The notes below the pieces were generated by a model. It ran no database searches, had not been told where the DNA came from, and saw only the letters and a program-made list of their open reading frames with translations. A stretch of 64,000 nt of DNA, from positions 19,161 through 83,160 of the forward strand of contig JANPIN010000111.1 in assembly GCA_031425035.1 (NCBI GenBank), written 5' to 3'. Of this stretch, positions 25,951-35,500 are shown piece by piece (position 1 is the first letter of the stretch; every line of letters starts with the position of its first letter). Position numbers and translations under genes: made by a program. The DNA comes from M3007 sp031425035. Its GTDB lineage: Bacteria; Bacteroidota; Bacteroidia; Chitinophagales; Saprospiraceae.

Positions 25951-27111
25951 TCAGAAGATTTCCGCCACATCCCTCCAGCCGATCAATCGCCCCGCTGCCA
26001 TCCGAATATTCTGCTCTCCACCATACACCACCGCTCCCTGCCCGTCACTTTCTGGTCCGGCCAATTTTTCCCAATAGCCCAGCGCATCGAACCAACCCAT
26101 ATTGACCGTCGCCCCCGACTTAATTTCCACGGGTGTTAATAGTCCGGCACGTTCGATCAGGCCATCCACTTCGTGTCCGTGGTTGTCCCGCCAGAAGTAG
26201 CAGTTATTCGGCCGGCCCTGATTGTAGCGGTGTTTCAGGAGTTCCAGCAGCACCCAATTTTCGAAAAGCCCCCCGCGCAGGAAATGCGTGGCCAATTGCT
26301 TTTGCTCTTCCATACCCAGCAGATTACAGGCCAGCCCGGTGTCGCAGAAGTAGAGCTTGGGCGTTTTGACTAAGCGTTTATTGAAATTCCGATGGTGGGG
26401 TTGCAGGAGGAAAATGAGATGACTGGTTTGTAAAATAGACAACCAGGCTTGGGCCGTATTCGGGCTAATACCTGCGTCGGTGGCCAGTGAGCTGAGGTTA
26501 AGCAACTGACCGATGCGGCCGGCACAAAGTCGGACAAAACGAATGAACAAATCGAGGTCGCCTACCTGACGAAGTTGACGAACGTCGCGTTCCAGATAAG
26601 TTTGCAGATAAGCGTTGTAATAATCGTAAGGATTCATCGCACGATCATAGACGCGCGGATATAATCCTTTGAAAATCAGTTCATCCAAGGATGCCGGCGA
26701 CTTATTGGTCGCCTGCAATTCTCCCAGGCTCAGTGGCAGCAGCCGCAGAATACCAACGCGTCCGGCCAGCGATTGCGATACCTGTTCCATCAGCAAAAAA
26801 TGTTGCGAACCGGACAAAACGAAGTGGCTATCGGGTCGTGCGTCCACCCATCCCTGCAAATAAGAAAACAAATCAGGAACCCGCTGCGCTTCTTCCAGGA
26901 CGGCCCCTTCGGGGTAATTCGCTAAAAAACCGCGCGTGTCTGCCACTATTCGGGCCCGGGTGTCGGGGTCTTCCAGGGAAAAATAAGGCAATTGCGGAAA
27001 AAGGCTTTTGATCAAAGTCGTCTTGCCCGCCTGGCGCGGCCCGGTAACCATTAGAACCGGAAACTGGCTATATAAATCCAAGGTTTTAGCAGCCAACTCG
27101 CGAGGGATCAT
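25951..27111 (-). CDS. AAA ATPase with DUF4143 domain
   Basis: 386 residues. The Walker A motif GPRQAGKTTLI near residue 25 and the ARF-like LSGSQHFLLMEQVSQSLAGRVG segment mark the N-terminal AAA_14 ATPase; from about residue 200 the DUF4143 part carries a winged helix and a PD-(D/E)XK-like end (YFWRDNHGHEVDGLIE with VEIKSG), which is the nuclease-like signature of the family. Bacteroidota carry many such genes, of unknown role, possibly toxin- or defence-related. The ATG at 27111 directly follows a 37-base palindrome, so an extension to 27246 is unlikely. Confidence 0.85.
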   Translation of the reverse strand: MIPRELAAKTLDLYSQFPVLMVTGPRQAGKTTLIKSLFPQLPYFSLEDPDTRARIVADTRGFLANYPEGAVLEEAQRVPDLFSYLQGWVDARPDSHFVLSGSQHFLLMEQVSQSLAGRVGILRLLPLSLGELQATNKSPASLDELIFKGLYPRVYDRAMNPYDYYNAYLQTYLERDVRQLRQVGDLDLFIRFVRLCAGRIGQLLNLSSLATDAGISPNTAQAWLSILQTSHLIFLLQPHHRNFNKRLVKTPKLYFCDTGLACNLLGMEEQKQLATHFLRGGLFENWVLLELLKHRYNQGRPNNCYFWRDNHGHEVDGLIERAGLLTPVEIKSGATVNMGWFDALGYWEKLAGPESDGQGAVVYGGEQNIRMAAGRLIGWRDVAEIF

Positions 27112-27112
27112 G

Positions 27113-27149
27113 TTGTACAATTTAGCATTTAAAATGCAAATTTGTACAA
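27113..27149. promoter_or_regulatory. palindromic operator-like site before DUF4143 ATPase
   Basis: TTGTACAA at 27113-27120 and again at 27142-27149 (each itself a perfect palindrome) enclose a third inverted pair, GCATTT/AAATGC, so the 37-base unit is nearly symmetrical around 27131. It ends one base before the ATG of the ATPase (reading minus) and would cover its promoter or leader. Confidence 0.6.
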
Positions 27150-27175
27150 AAAAATTGTTCTCGCCAAACAAAACA

Positions 27176-27203
27176 AAAAGGCCGACGATTCCGCCGGCCT
27201 TTT
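27176..27203 (-). terminator. intrinsic terminator after aceE
   Basis: AAAAGGCCG pairs with CGGCCTTTT around a short loop; on the minus strand it ends in a T run, about 70 bases past the aceE stop codon. Confidence 0.8.
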
Positions 27204-27273
27204 GTCTAGTTTCTTGATATGCAACGTTACGCAGGTAACTCTCCAATGAGCAAAGGAAACTTTGTAGCCCCTC

Positions 27274-29949
27274 TTACACGCTCATCGGGTCCATCTTATC
27301 CGCGTCGATCTTGTGTTTTTTCATAAAATCCTGGACGGCTTTATCGGTCACCTTGCCTTGTTTTTGCAGTAAACGCACAGCAGCAAAGGCGATGTATTTA
27401 GGCGAAATCTCGAAATAATCACGCAGCGCTTCGCGGCTTTCCGACAAACCAAAGCCGTCGGTACCCAGCGCGATGAAATCCTGGGGCATCCAGGGCGCAA
27501 GCTGTCCGGCCGTCAGTTTGATCCAGTCATTGGCACTGACAAATACCCCCTCTTCGCCTTGCAAAGCCTGCTGTACGAACGGCACTTTTTCCTTTTGTCC
27601 GGGGTGCAGTAGATTCCAGCGGTCGCAGGCCACGGCATCGCGGTACAGCTCGGTCCAGGAAGTAGCGCTCCAGATATCGGTGCTCACGCCTTCTTTTTCC
27701 AGGAGTTCGGCCGCTTGCAGCACCTGGTCCATAATGACGCCGGAGCCGAATAAGTGTGCCTTCACGTCGTTTTTCGCCGATTTAGCCGTCGATTTCCGGA
27801 AACGATACAGACCGCGTTTAATGCCTTCCTGCACGTCTTCTTTCGGCATAGCCGGCATCAGCAGGTTCTCATTATACAGCGTCAGGTAGTAGATTTTGGC
27901 TTCGTTGTTGACATACATGCGGTGCAGACCATCGTGCACGATCACGGCCAGTTCATAAGCGAAAGCCGGGTCGTAAGAGATCACGCTGGGCATCGTCTGG
28001 GCCAGCAGCAGCGAGTGGCCGTCCTGGTGTTGCAGACCTTCGCCGTTCAGGGTCGTCCGGCCGGCGGTACCCCCGAGCAAGAAACCTTTGGTCATCATGT
28101 CGGCGGCCGCCCAGACCATATCGCCTACGCGCTGGAAGCCGAACATGGAGTAATAAATATAAAACGGCACCATCGGTACGCCGTGGAGCGCATAAGCGGT
28201 ACCGGCCGCCGTGAAACTGGCGGTTGCGCCGTCTTCATTAATGCCTTCCTGCAACACCTGGCCGGTCTTGCTTTCCACGTATTTGATCACGGAAATGCCG
28301 ATTTCCAGCGGCGTGTACAACTGCCCTTTCTGGTTCCAGATCTTGGCGGAATTGAACAGCGGCTCCATACCGAAGGTCTGGGCCTCGTCGGGCACGATCG
28401 GCACGATGTATTTACCAACTGCCGGATTGCGGATGAGCTGGTTCATAATATCCACCATAGCGCCGGTGGTCGACACCGTTTTGCCGGCCTCGCTGCCACG
28501 GAGCTGTTTTTCAAAAAGATCGATGGCGGGCAGCTCGAATTTCGTGTATTCGTCGGAGCGTTCCGGCAGGTAACCGCCCAGCGATTTGCGGCGTTCGTGC
28601 AGGTACTTCGTTTCGGGTGCGTCCGGACCTGGGAAGTAGAATTTGGCGGCCTTTGCGTCGTCGTCGCTCAGCGGAATACCATTGCGGGTACGGGTCGCCA
28701 GGCGAATTTCAACGCTCAGATCCTTGGTCTGGTGGGCTTTATTGAGGCCTTCCGCCGCTTTACCCATGCCGTATCCTTTCACCGTTTGCGCGATGATGGC
28801 GACGGGTTTATCGGACTTCATGGCCCGGTCATAAGCCGCGTATACTTTGGCAACATCGTGGCCGCCACGGCGCATGATCAGCAGTTTTTCGTCGGTAATG
28901 TCCGCCAGCAGAGTCGTAATGCGGGCATCGCCGTTGGCCAGTTTTTCGCGGATCGCTGTGCTGGAGAGGTTAATCAGTTCCTGAAAATCTCCGTCCACCA
29001 TCGCTTCCAGGCGGGTGAGCAGGGCGCCGTCGGTATCGCGGGCAAACACCTCGTCCCATTCCGTGCCCCAGAGTACTTTAATCACTTCCCAGCCGGCGCC
29101 CAGGAAATGGCGCTCTACTTCCTGGATAATCTTGCCGTTGCCGCGTACGGGTCCGTCGAGGCGCTGCAGGTTGCAGTTCACGATAAAGACCACGTTGTTC
29201 AGGTTTTCCCGGCTGGCCAGTCCGATGGTGCCGTAGATTTCCGGCTCATCGATCTCGCCGTCGCCGATGAAGTGCCAGACCTTACCGCCATTGGCCGGTT
29301 TTAGTCCGCGGTTTTCCAGGTAACGTATAAAGCGCGCCTGATACACGGCGGTCATTGGTCCCAGACCCATGGAAACGGTGGGCGCCTGCCAGAATTTCGG
29401 CATCCGGCGCGGATGCGGATAAGAAGATACGCCGCCCAGGAGTTCCTGCCGGAAATCGGCAATGCTTTGTTCCGGTAAACGGCCTTCCCACACGGCACGG
29501 GCGTAAATACCCGGCGAAGCGTGGCCCTGGATCATCAACAGATCGCCGCCGTACTCGGCCGAACGTTTGCGTAAAAAGTGGTTGAACAACACCTCCCACA
29601 AGGTGGAACAGGCGGCGTAGGTGGCGATGTGGCCACCCAGCGCCAGGTGTTTATCGGCGCCTTGCAGCACCATGGCCTGCGCATTCCAGCGGATGATATT
29701 CTCGATCTTTTGCTCGAGTTCCCGGTCGCCCGGGTAGTCCGGCTGGTCTTCCGGCGCGATGGAGTTCAGGTAGGGCGTATTCAGCGCGGCGCCACTGTTG
29801 GCCACGCCTTTACGGGCGAGCAGGCGGCGCAGGTTCTGGAATAGTTCTTCCGTACGGCCCTTGCCATGCGCTTCCAGAATTTCTTCCATGGCCTCCAGCC
29901 ATTCGGCCTGTTCGAGTTGCCACTCATCCTTTTGGGTCAATTCTCCCAT
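27274..29949 (-). CDS. aceE: pyruvate dehydrogenase E1 component, homodimeric type
   Basis: 891 residues, the size of AceE. It decarboxylates pyruvate with thiamine diphosphate and passes the acetyl group to lipoylated E2. The ThDP motif runs from FIGDGEIDEPE to FIVNCNLQRLDG; other AceE hallmarks are MIQGHASPGIYARAVWEGR, SYPHPRRMPKFW, RGGHDVAKVYAAYD and GLQHQDGHSLLLAQTMPS. The C-terminal transketolase-like domain is complete. The matching E2 is 11 kb away (15527-16846) and no E3 is in the window. An exact -7 element (TACTTTTG, minus strand, 30012-30005) lies about 55 bases before the start, and an array of 7-base repeats begins 4 bases upstream of the ATG. Confidence 0.95.
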   Translation of the reverse strand: MGELTQKDEWQLEQAEWLEAMEEILEAHGKGRTEELFQNLRRLLARKGVANSGAALNTPYLNSIAPEDQPDYPGDRELEQKIENIIRWNAQAMVLQGADKHLALGGHIATYAACSTLWEVLFNHFLRKRSAEYGGDLLMIQGHASPGIYARAVWEGRLPEQSIADFRQELLGGVSSYPHPRRMPKFWQAPTVSMGLGPMTAVYQARFIRYLENRGLKPANGGKVWHFIGDGEIDEPEIYGTIGLASRENLNNVVFIVNCNLQRLDGPVRGNGKIIQEVERHFLGAGWEVIKVLWGTEWDEVFARDTDGALLTRLEAMVDGDFQELINLSSTAIREKLANGDARITTLLADITDEKLLIMRRGGHDVAKVYAAYDRAMKSDKPVAIIAQTVKGYGMGKAAEGLNKAHQTKDLSVEIRLATRTRNGIPLSDDDAKAAKFYFPGPDAPETKYLHERRKSLGGYLPERSDEYTKFELPAIDLFEKQLRGSEAGKTVSTTGAMVDIMNQLIRNPAVGKYIVPIVPDEAQTFGMEPLFNSAKIWNQKGQLYTPLEIGISVIKYVESKTGQVLQEGINEDGATASFTAAGTAYALHGVPMVPFYIYYSMFGFQRVGDMVWAAADMMTKGFLLGGTAGRTTLNGEGLQHQDGHSLLLAQTMPSVISYDPAFAYELAVIVHDGLHRMYVNNEAKIYYLTLYNENLLMPAMPKEDVQEGIKRGLYRFRKSTAKSAKNDVKAHLFGSGVIMDQVLQAAELLEKEGVSTDIWSATSWTELYRDAVACDRWNLLHPGQKEKVPFVQQALQGEEGVFVSANDWIKLTAGQLAPWMPQDFIALGTDGFGLSESREALRDYFEISPKYIAFAAVRLLQKQGKVTDKAVQDFMKKHKIDADKMDPMSV

Positions 29950-29953
29950 GGTG

Positions 29954-29981
29954 GTTATTAGTTATTAGTTATTGGTTATTG
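29954..29981 (-). repeat. heptad array abutting aceE start
   Basis: Four 7-base units on the plus strand: GTTATTA twice then GTTATTG twice, starting 4 bases upstream of the aceE ATG (29949). In the mRNA sense the leader is an almost G-free run of CAATAAC/TAATAAC units. Confidence 0.8.
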
Positions 29982-30081
29982 GCCGCTGCTGTCGGCTTGC
30001 GCGGCAAAAGTAGCAGTTCGGTAGCGCTTGAGCGAATAGAGTAACAAATTATGACCTTCTATGTTACGCATTTTTTGACGA

Positions 30082-30115
30082 AAACGGCCTGCGGAACATC
30101 ATCCGCAGGCCGTTT
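30082..30115 (-). terminator. strong terminator after permease/peptidase gene
   Basis: A perfect 14-bp stem (AAACGGCCTGCGGA and its complement, 6-base loop) 5 bases past the stop codon of the 30121-33720 gene, ending in T-rich bases on the minus strand. Confidence 0.85.
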
Positions 30116-30120
30116 AGCAT

Positions 30121-33100
30121 TTATTCGACCTTCTTCAGGTTATCTTTCGGTTCCCGGTCGATCAGCAAACTAAAGGGATCAATACCCGCTTTTTCTGGTT
30201 TCCCATCCACCGTGAAGGTGAAAGTGTTGTCTTTTTGGGTAATTTTCACCCGTTGCCGGTAAAGCGTTTTACCGTATTTTTTATCACCCTCCGGCCTGGC
30301 AAATGCACCGATTTCGATCCAGTCGTCCAACGGCACTTCGGTTTCTTTACCGAGTTCATCTGCTTTGAGTTTACGGCATTTCACCTGAATCGTCACTTCG
30401 TATTTGCCGTTGCCCAGGTCCCTGCTGCCCGCGCTTTGGGTGCGGTTATCAAACAGGGTAATGTCCCAAAACAGGTCTTTGATGATGTATTTCAGCGAAT
30501 CGGGGGTTTTCGCCGCAAATTCATTCACCACATCCAGGGAGGTCGGAAAAGGCGCATCCGCATACCGAAAACGCTCGAGATAATTGCGCAATGCGAGATT
30601 GACCTGGTCTTCGCCGATCATTTCTTTCAGATAGTACATCACCACCGAGCCTTTGCGGTAGTGAATGTAGCCCTGGCCTTCGCATTTTGCCAGCGGCAGT
30701 TCTTTCAATCGTTCGCGGCCGCGGTCACGGAGGTAACGGTCGACTTCATATTCCAGGAACTTGCGCATTATATCATGCCCGTACTCGTGTTCCATGACCA
30801 TGAGTGCGGAGTATTGCGCGAACGTTTCCGTTGTCATTTCTGCACCCTGCATGTCGGCGCCACTGGCCTGATGCGCCCAGTACTGGTGCCCCATTTCATG
30901 CGCTACCACGTAGAACACCATGTCGATGTCATCCTTTTCGGCCTGATAATTTTCGATAAAACCAATGCTTTCGGAATAGGGCATGGTGCCCGGAAAAGCC
31001 TGCGCAAACGACGCCACACGCGGAAATTCGATAATCCGGCACTGCTTATGGTAGTACGGTCCGAAATGCTGCGTGTAATATTCGATGGATTTCTGCATCG
31101 ACCGCATCATGCGGGGCACGTTGGCGGCATGATCGGCATGGTAATATACCTCGTAGTTAATGCCGCCTTTTTCCTCCCGCGCTACCTCGTAATGGGCCGA
31201 CAGGAAAGAATAGAAATTCCAGCTTTTATGATCCAGTTTATAGTGGTAAAAATGGCGGTTCCCTTCCGTCCATTCGCGCAGCAGTGAACCGGGCGCAATG
31301 GCGATCTGGTCGGCGCTGGTACTGATGGTGGTTTCTACCTGTACCCAGTCCGCATCATTGGTCAGGTAACTGTTCATCCGGTGCAGCGTGTCGGCGGGAT
31401 TCAGGGCCGGGCGGCGCGATTTTTCGGGCAGACCCAGTTCGCGGCGTTTGTTTTTGTCCTCCAGTTCGCCGCCGGGCTGATAACCGAAGTTGGGGGATAT
31501 TTCGGTGTTATTGAAAAAGGTGCCGTTTTGGACGATCTGCGAAATCGAAAGTTCGTTCTCAAAACCTTCCGGATGATACACCGTACTGAATTTCAGCAAC
31601 AGCGAGTCACCGGGCGCCAGTGCCGGCTGAATGCGATACAGTTGCACGCTCACTGCGGAGTCGTTCAGCAGCAGGGAAAGGCGCTCGTTTTTTAGGGAAA
31701 AGTGCAGATTTTGCTGCGGCGTGCTCACCAACAAGGTATCAATCGGCCGGTCATGCTTATTGCGCACCCAATACTGCCCGTCGGCCTCCACTTTGCGGTT
31801 TTCCGGGAAAATGCGGATGTCGTATTTTACGTCGTAAATCCGCGGCTGCGGCGCATTTTCATAGTGTTTATAGTCCTTTTCATACCGGGCGGTGCGTTTT
31901 TCCTGCTCGTCGCCCGAAGGTTTTTTATTCAGCACTTTGGTGTTATAAAACACGAAACCGGCGGTTACCAGCCAAATGGCAAGCAACCCAATGCCAGCCA
32001 CCCGGTAGTTTTTCCATTCCTGCCAGCCGATCGAAAGCCGTTTTTCCAAGCCCGATTCTTTGCCGCGCACCCAAAAGCAAATGGTCGCCACCGCCAGCAG
32101 GCCACTAAATAGCAACCAGTAAATATTAAACCAGGCCAAACCCTGCGCATAAGGCGCATACTGGTAAAAGTCGGAAAAAGTGTAACCCGGTATACCGCCG
32201 AATTTAACCATGTTGCTGTTGATATTCAGCGGACTCCAGACGAAAGCATTCACCGCCACCAGCATAATACTCAGGAAAAAACCGAGGTACATGTTCGGCG
32301 ACAGGGTATGCACCAGCATAAACAGGACCGTCAAAAACGCAAAACCCAGCAGATCGATGACCAGCAACTCGCGGATGTAAACGCCCAGTTCAAAACGATG
32401 GTAACCGTTCATCATTTGCGCAAACACACCCGCGCCAATAGTGATGCTTTCCAGGATGAAAATAATGGCGATGATGGTGGCGAACTTGGCCAGGTAACCC
32501 GTCCAGTTGCTGGTGGGCAGCGCATCGTATATTTCGTTGACTTTGGCATTGCGTTCTTTCCAGATCAGGGCGCCGGTGAAATAGGCCATGATGGCGTACA
32601 CGAACAGGAAAAAGGTGCCCCGGATCAAATCCACGATGTCGTAGGTGACCGGCAGATTATGCGTACCGTAGCTCTGCGTGGCGGTGAAGAAACTGGGTAG
32701 TGTGTTCAGCAAACCGACAATCGACAGTATGATGAACGGCAGACTTTTTACCACCCCCATAAAGTCCGTACGGAACTGGCTGCGGAGCTGCGCCCAGGCC
32801 ATGGCGGCGCCGCGAATGGGAGCCACTTTCGGTAAAACGCCGAGCTGCTGAATACCCAGGATTTCGGCTTTTACCTCGCCGGCTTTTACCAACTTGCCGG
32901 CCTTGTTTTTTTCGGAAAAAGTAAATCGGAAATAACCGGCTACCAGCACTGCCAGACCTACGCACATCCAGAGCAGGCGGTTGGCGAACATGACCGGGTT
33001 GGTCAGCCCAAGACTCAGGTGATTCTTATCGTCTACCGTCCAGTATTTGGTCAGGATGGAAAAAGCGCGAACTCCCAGCGGATCGATCATGGCCGCAAAA

Positions 33101-33720
33101 GCTTCATTATGTATGTCTTTCAACAAATTCCCGGCGATCAGATAAGCGACCAGCAGCACGACGCCGGCAATAAATGACTGGGTCGTACTACGCGTCAAAA
33201 TGGCTACCGTGTACAGAATGCCGCCGGAAAAGATCATGTTTGGGATCACAAACACCAGAAAGGCGTTGATATGCCCGGCCAGTTCAAAGGGGCCGTAACG
33301 CTCGGGCGGCAGCCATTCAAATATGGAATTAGCAACCACCCCGGCCCACATGCCCAGTGAAACGCCGAACATCGGGATCATGGCGATGAGGAGCGCGCCG
33401 AAAAAGTGGCCAAAATAATAACCCGCTTTTTTGATAGGCGACGCAAAAACGATCTGCGCGGTATTGTTTTCAAAGTCACGTAAGGCCGCTGAATTTAGAA
33501 AAGCGGTAATCAATAACAGCCCTAGAATGGAAAATACGCCGTACCAGTTTTCGGCCACAAAAGGGGCGTTTTTCAAGACATTGCCATAACTGCCGCCGAT
33601 TTGCACATCGTCCGAAATGGTGCCGCTGAAAGCGAGCATGCCGAAAACGAACATAAAGATCCAGGGCATGGGCGCACGCAGCCAGGTTTTTATTTCAAAG
33701 GAAAAGAAAGTGGAAAACAT
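30121..33720 (-). CDS. ABC transporter permease fused to M1-family metallopeptidase
   Basis: 1199 residues. The first ~600 residues contain two sets of ABC-2 permease membrane helices, with segments such as FNSAALRDFENNTAQIVF and RNAKVNEIYDALP. The C-terminal ~550 residues are an M1 aminopeptidase-like domain facing outward with the zinc site HEMGHQYW (H941, E942, H945) and a downstream glutamate in TTETFAQYS (E965). It ends 12 bases after the ATPase gene encoded upstream, so ATPase and permease form one operon. Known Bacteroidota relatives have this same fusion; whether the peptidase processes an exported peptide is inference. Confidence 0.88.
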   Translation of the reverse strand: MFSTFFSFEIKTWLRAPMPWIFMFVFGMLAFSGTISDDVQIGGSYGNVLKNAPFVAENWYGVFSILGLLLITAFLNSAALRDFENNTAQIVFASPIKKAGYYFGHFFGALLIAMIPMFGVSLGMWAGVVANSIFEWLPPERYGPFELAGHINAFLVFVIPNMIFSGGILYTVAILTRSTTQSFIAGVVLLVAYLIAGNLLKDIHNEAFAAMIDPLGVRAFSILTKYWTVDDKNHLSLGLTNPVMFANRLLWMCVGLAVLVAGYFRFTFSEKNKAGKLVKAGEVKAEILGIQQLGVLPKVAPIRGAAMAWAQLRSQFRTDFMGVVKSLPFIILSIVGLLNTLPSFFTATQSYGTHNLPVTYDIVDLIRGTFFLFVYAIMAYFTGALIWKERNAKVNEIYDALPTSNWTGYLAKFATIIAIIFILESITIGAGVFAQMMNGYHRFELGVYIRELLVIDLLGFAFLTVLFMLVHTLSPNMYLGFFLSIMLVAVNAFVWSPLNINSNMVKFGGIPGYTFSDFYQYAPYAQGLAWFNIYWLLFSGLLAVATICFWVRGKESGLEKRLSIGWQEWKNYRVAGIGLLAIWLVTAGFVFYNTKVLNKKPSGDEQEKRTARYEKDYKHYENAPQPRIYDVKYDIRIFPENRKVEADGQYWVRNKHDRPIDTLLVSTPQQNLHFSLKNERLSLLLNDSAVSVQLYRIQPALAPGDSLLLKFSTVYHPEGFENELSISQIVQNGTFFNNTEISPNFGYQPGGELEDKNKRRELGLPEKSRRPALNPADTLHRMNSYLTNDADWVQVETTISTSADQIAIAPGSLLREWTEGNRHFYHYKLDHKSWNFYSFLSAHYEVAREEKGGINYEVYYHADHAANVPRMMRSMQKSIEYYTQHFGPYYHKQCRIIEFPRVASFAQAFPGTMPYSESIGFIENYQAEKDDIDMVFYVVAHEMGHQYWAHQASGADMQGAEMTTETFAQYSALMVMEHEYGHDIMRKFLEYEVDRYLRDRGRERLKELPLAKCEGQGYIHYRKGSVVMYYLKEMIGEDQVNLALRNYLERFRYADAPFPTSLDVVNEFAAKTPDSLKYIIKDLFWDITLFDNRTQSAGSRDLGNGKYEVTIQVKCRKLKADELGKETEVPLDDWIEIGAFARPEGDKKYGKTLYRQRVKITQKDNTFTFTVDGKPEKAGIDPFSLLIDREPKDNLKKVE

Positions 33721-33732
33721 CGTTGGTTGGGG

Positions 33733-34599
33733 TTAGGCCGCCATTATTTTTGAGAAAAACACATCTTCCAGTCCGGCTGGCGTTACGCGAAAACCTTCGC
33801 CCGGATCGCCTTCGCTGACGACGTGAATGATGGGTTTACCGGCTACCAGCTTGCTGCTGATGACGCGGAAACGGCTTTGGTAGTCGTCTATGTCGGCCTT
33901 GGCAATGGCTTTTTCCCAGATTTTACCTTCCAGCTGCAGGAGGGCGGCTTCCGGCGAACCGGCATACAGCACCTGTCCGCCATTGATAATGGCCATGTTG
34001 GAACAAAGTTCTTTTACGTCTTCCACGATGTGGGTGGAGAGAATAACGATCACGTTTTCGCCGATCTCGGAAAGCAGGTTATAAAAGCGGTTGCGTTCGC
34101 CGGGATCGAGGCCGGCCGTTGGTTCGTCCACAATGATCAGTTTCGGGTCGCCAATCAGGGCCTGGGCAATACCGAAGCGCTGGCGCATGCCGCCGGAGTA
34201 GGACGAAACTGATTTTTTGCGGTGCTCCCAGAGGTTGACCCGCTGCAACAACGCCTCGACCACCTCTTTACGGTGGTTGCCGGGAATGCCTTTCAGCGTG
34301 GCCAGATGATCCAGCATGGCCACGGCCGAAATACGTGGATAAATACCGAATTCCTGCGGCAAATAACCGAGCGTGCGCCGCACCGCGTCTTTGTCTTTCA
34401 GGACATTAATATCGCCCAGGGTGATCGTTCCGCTGTCGGCTTCCTGTAAGGTAGCCAGGGTCCGCATAAGCGTGCTTTTGCCTGCGCCATTGGGTCCCAG
34501 CAGGCCGTACATGCCGGTCGGAATGTCGAGGTTAATGTCTTGCAGGGCCTTCACCCCGTTGGAGTAGGTCTTGGAAAGATTGCGAATGGTCAGTTGCAT
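33733..34599 (-). CDS. ABC transporter ATP-binding protein
   Basis: 288 residues. Walker A is GPNGAGKSTLMR, the signature is SYSGGMRQRFGIAQAL, Walker B LIIVDEPTAGLD and the switch His lies in ILSTHIVED. It is the type that energises ABC-2 permeases (short NBD plus a C-terminal tail of about 70 residues). It starts at 34599 (MQLTIRNLSKTYSNG); an ATG at 34764 is in frame but not part of the fold. The permease/peptidase gene follows 12 bases after its stop codon, so these are the two halves of one exporter. Confidence 0.92.
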   Translation of the reverse strand: MQLTIRNLSKTYSNGVKALQDINLDIPTGMYGLLGPNGAGKSTLMRTLATLQEADSGTITLGDINVLKDKDAVRRTLGYLPQEFGIYPRISAVAMLDHLATLKGIPGNHRKEVVEALLQRVNLWEHRKKSVSSYSGGMRQRFGIAQALIGDPKLIIVDEPTAGLDPGERNRFYNLLSEIGENVIVILSTHIVEDVKELCSNMAIINGGQVLYAGSPEAALLQLEGKIWEKAIAKADIDDYQSRFRVISSKLVAGKPIIHVVSEGDPGEGFRVTPAGLEDVFFSKIMAA

Positions 34600-34817
34600 A
34601 GGAAGAGTTAGGTGGTATAGTCTTGTTTTCGGTGGTGAATTTGACACACGTTCCGGCGGGTAAGTTACATCATTGGAAGAATAAGCAGTTTTAAGGGATA
34701 GACGGCTGATATAAGCAAGTTGGAGTGGTTGAAATAGTTTTGTTGGTTGTCCAATCAAAACCATTTTGTGCCGGCCAAAACATGAACACTACGGTGCAAA
34801 ACCAGGTTATACGCCAC

Positions 34818-35492
34818 ATGCAAAAAATACTGATCGTAGAAGACGAGCCGCATATTGCCGCGCTGATCAGCAGGGTGCTGCAGGAAGCTGGTTATGATGC
34901 TTATGTGGCCCTGGACGGGAAGATGGCGATTGGCTTATTCGAAGCTTTACGTCCGCACATGGTCGTTACGGATGTGGTGATGCCACAGGTCGGCGGCCAT
35001 GAATTATGCCAGCAAATTCGCCGGCAAAAAAGCAACATTCCCATTCTCATGCTCACGGCACTGAGCAATACCGAGGATGTCGTACAAGGGCTCGATGCGG
35101 GCGCCGACGATTATCTGGTCAAACCATTTCGGGTCCCTGAATTATTGGCGCGGGTGCGTGCCCTGCTGCGTCGGGCGGAGCAATTGGAACAACTGCAAGT
35201 GAGTATGCTGGCAGACCTGTCGCTGGACCACAATACGAAAGAGGTGCATCGTAACCGCGAATTGATCAAACTGACCGCTACGGAATATCGCCTGCTGGAA
35301 TTTATGATGCGCCATAAAGGCCGGTTAAAAACCCGCATGGAAATTCTGGAAGATGTGTGGGGCGTAGATTTTGACCCGGGTACTAATGTCGTGGACGTGT
35401 ATATCAATTATTTGCGCAACAAAATTGACAAGCCGTTCGATAAAAAACTGCTCCATACGCAAGTTGGGCTGGGTTTTATCCTGAAAGAATAA
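34818..35492 (+). CDS. OmpR-family response regulator
   Basis: 224 residues. The receiver domain has the acidic pocket E8/D9/E10, the phosphorylated D52 in VVTDVVMP, the T/S site in LMLTALS and K in VKPF; the winged-helix DNA-binding domain ends YINYLRNKIDKPFDKKLLHTQVGLGF. Phosphorylation by the kinase encoded 8 bases downstream is expected. The pair is divergent from the ABC exporter genes, which may be their target; no binding site can be recognised. An upstream in-frame ATG (34782) is less likely. Confidence 0.93.
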   Translation: MQKILIVEDEPHIAALISRVLQEAGYDAYVALDGKMAIGLFEALRPHMVVTDVVMPQVGGHELCQQIRRQKSNIPILMLTALSNTEDVVQGLDAGADDYLVKPFRVPELLARVRALLRRAEQLEQLQVSMLADLSLDHNTKEVHRNRELIKLTATEYRLLEFMMRHKGRLKTRMEILEDVWGVDFDPGTNVVDVYINYLRNKIDKPFDKKLLHTQVGLGFILKE

Positions 35493-35500
35493 CCAGCCTT

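Noticed and set aside
27754..29304. Long open frame of 516 residues opposite aceE
   Set aside because: It is antisense to a fully conserved pyruvate dehydrogenase gene, is His/Gln/Val-rich in the way of antisense frames in GC-rich genes, and has no recognisable domain.
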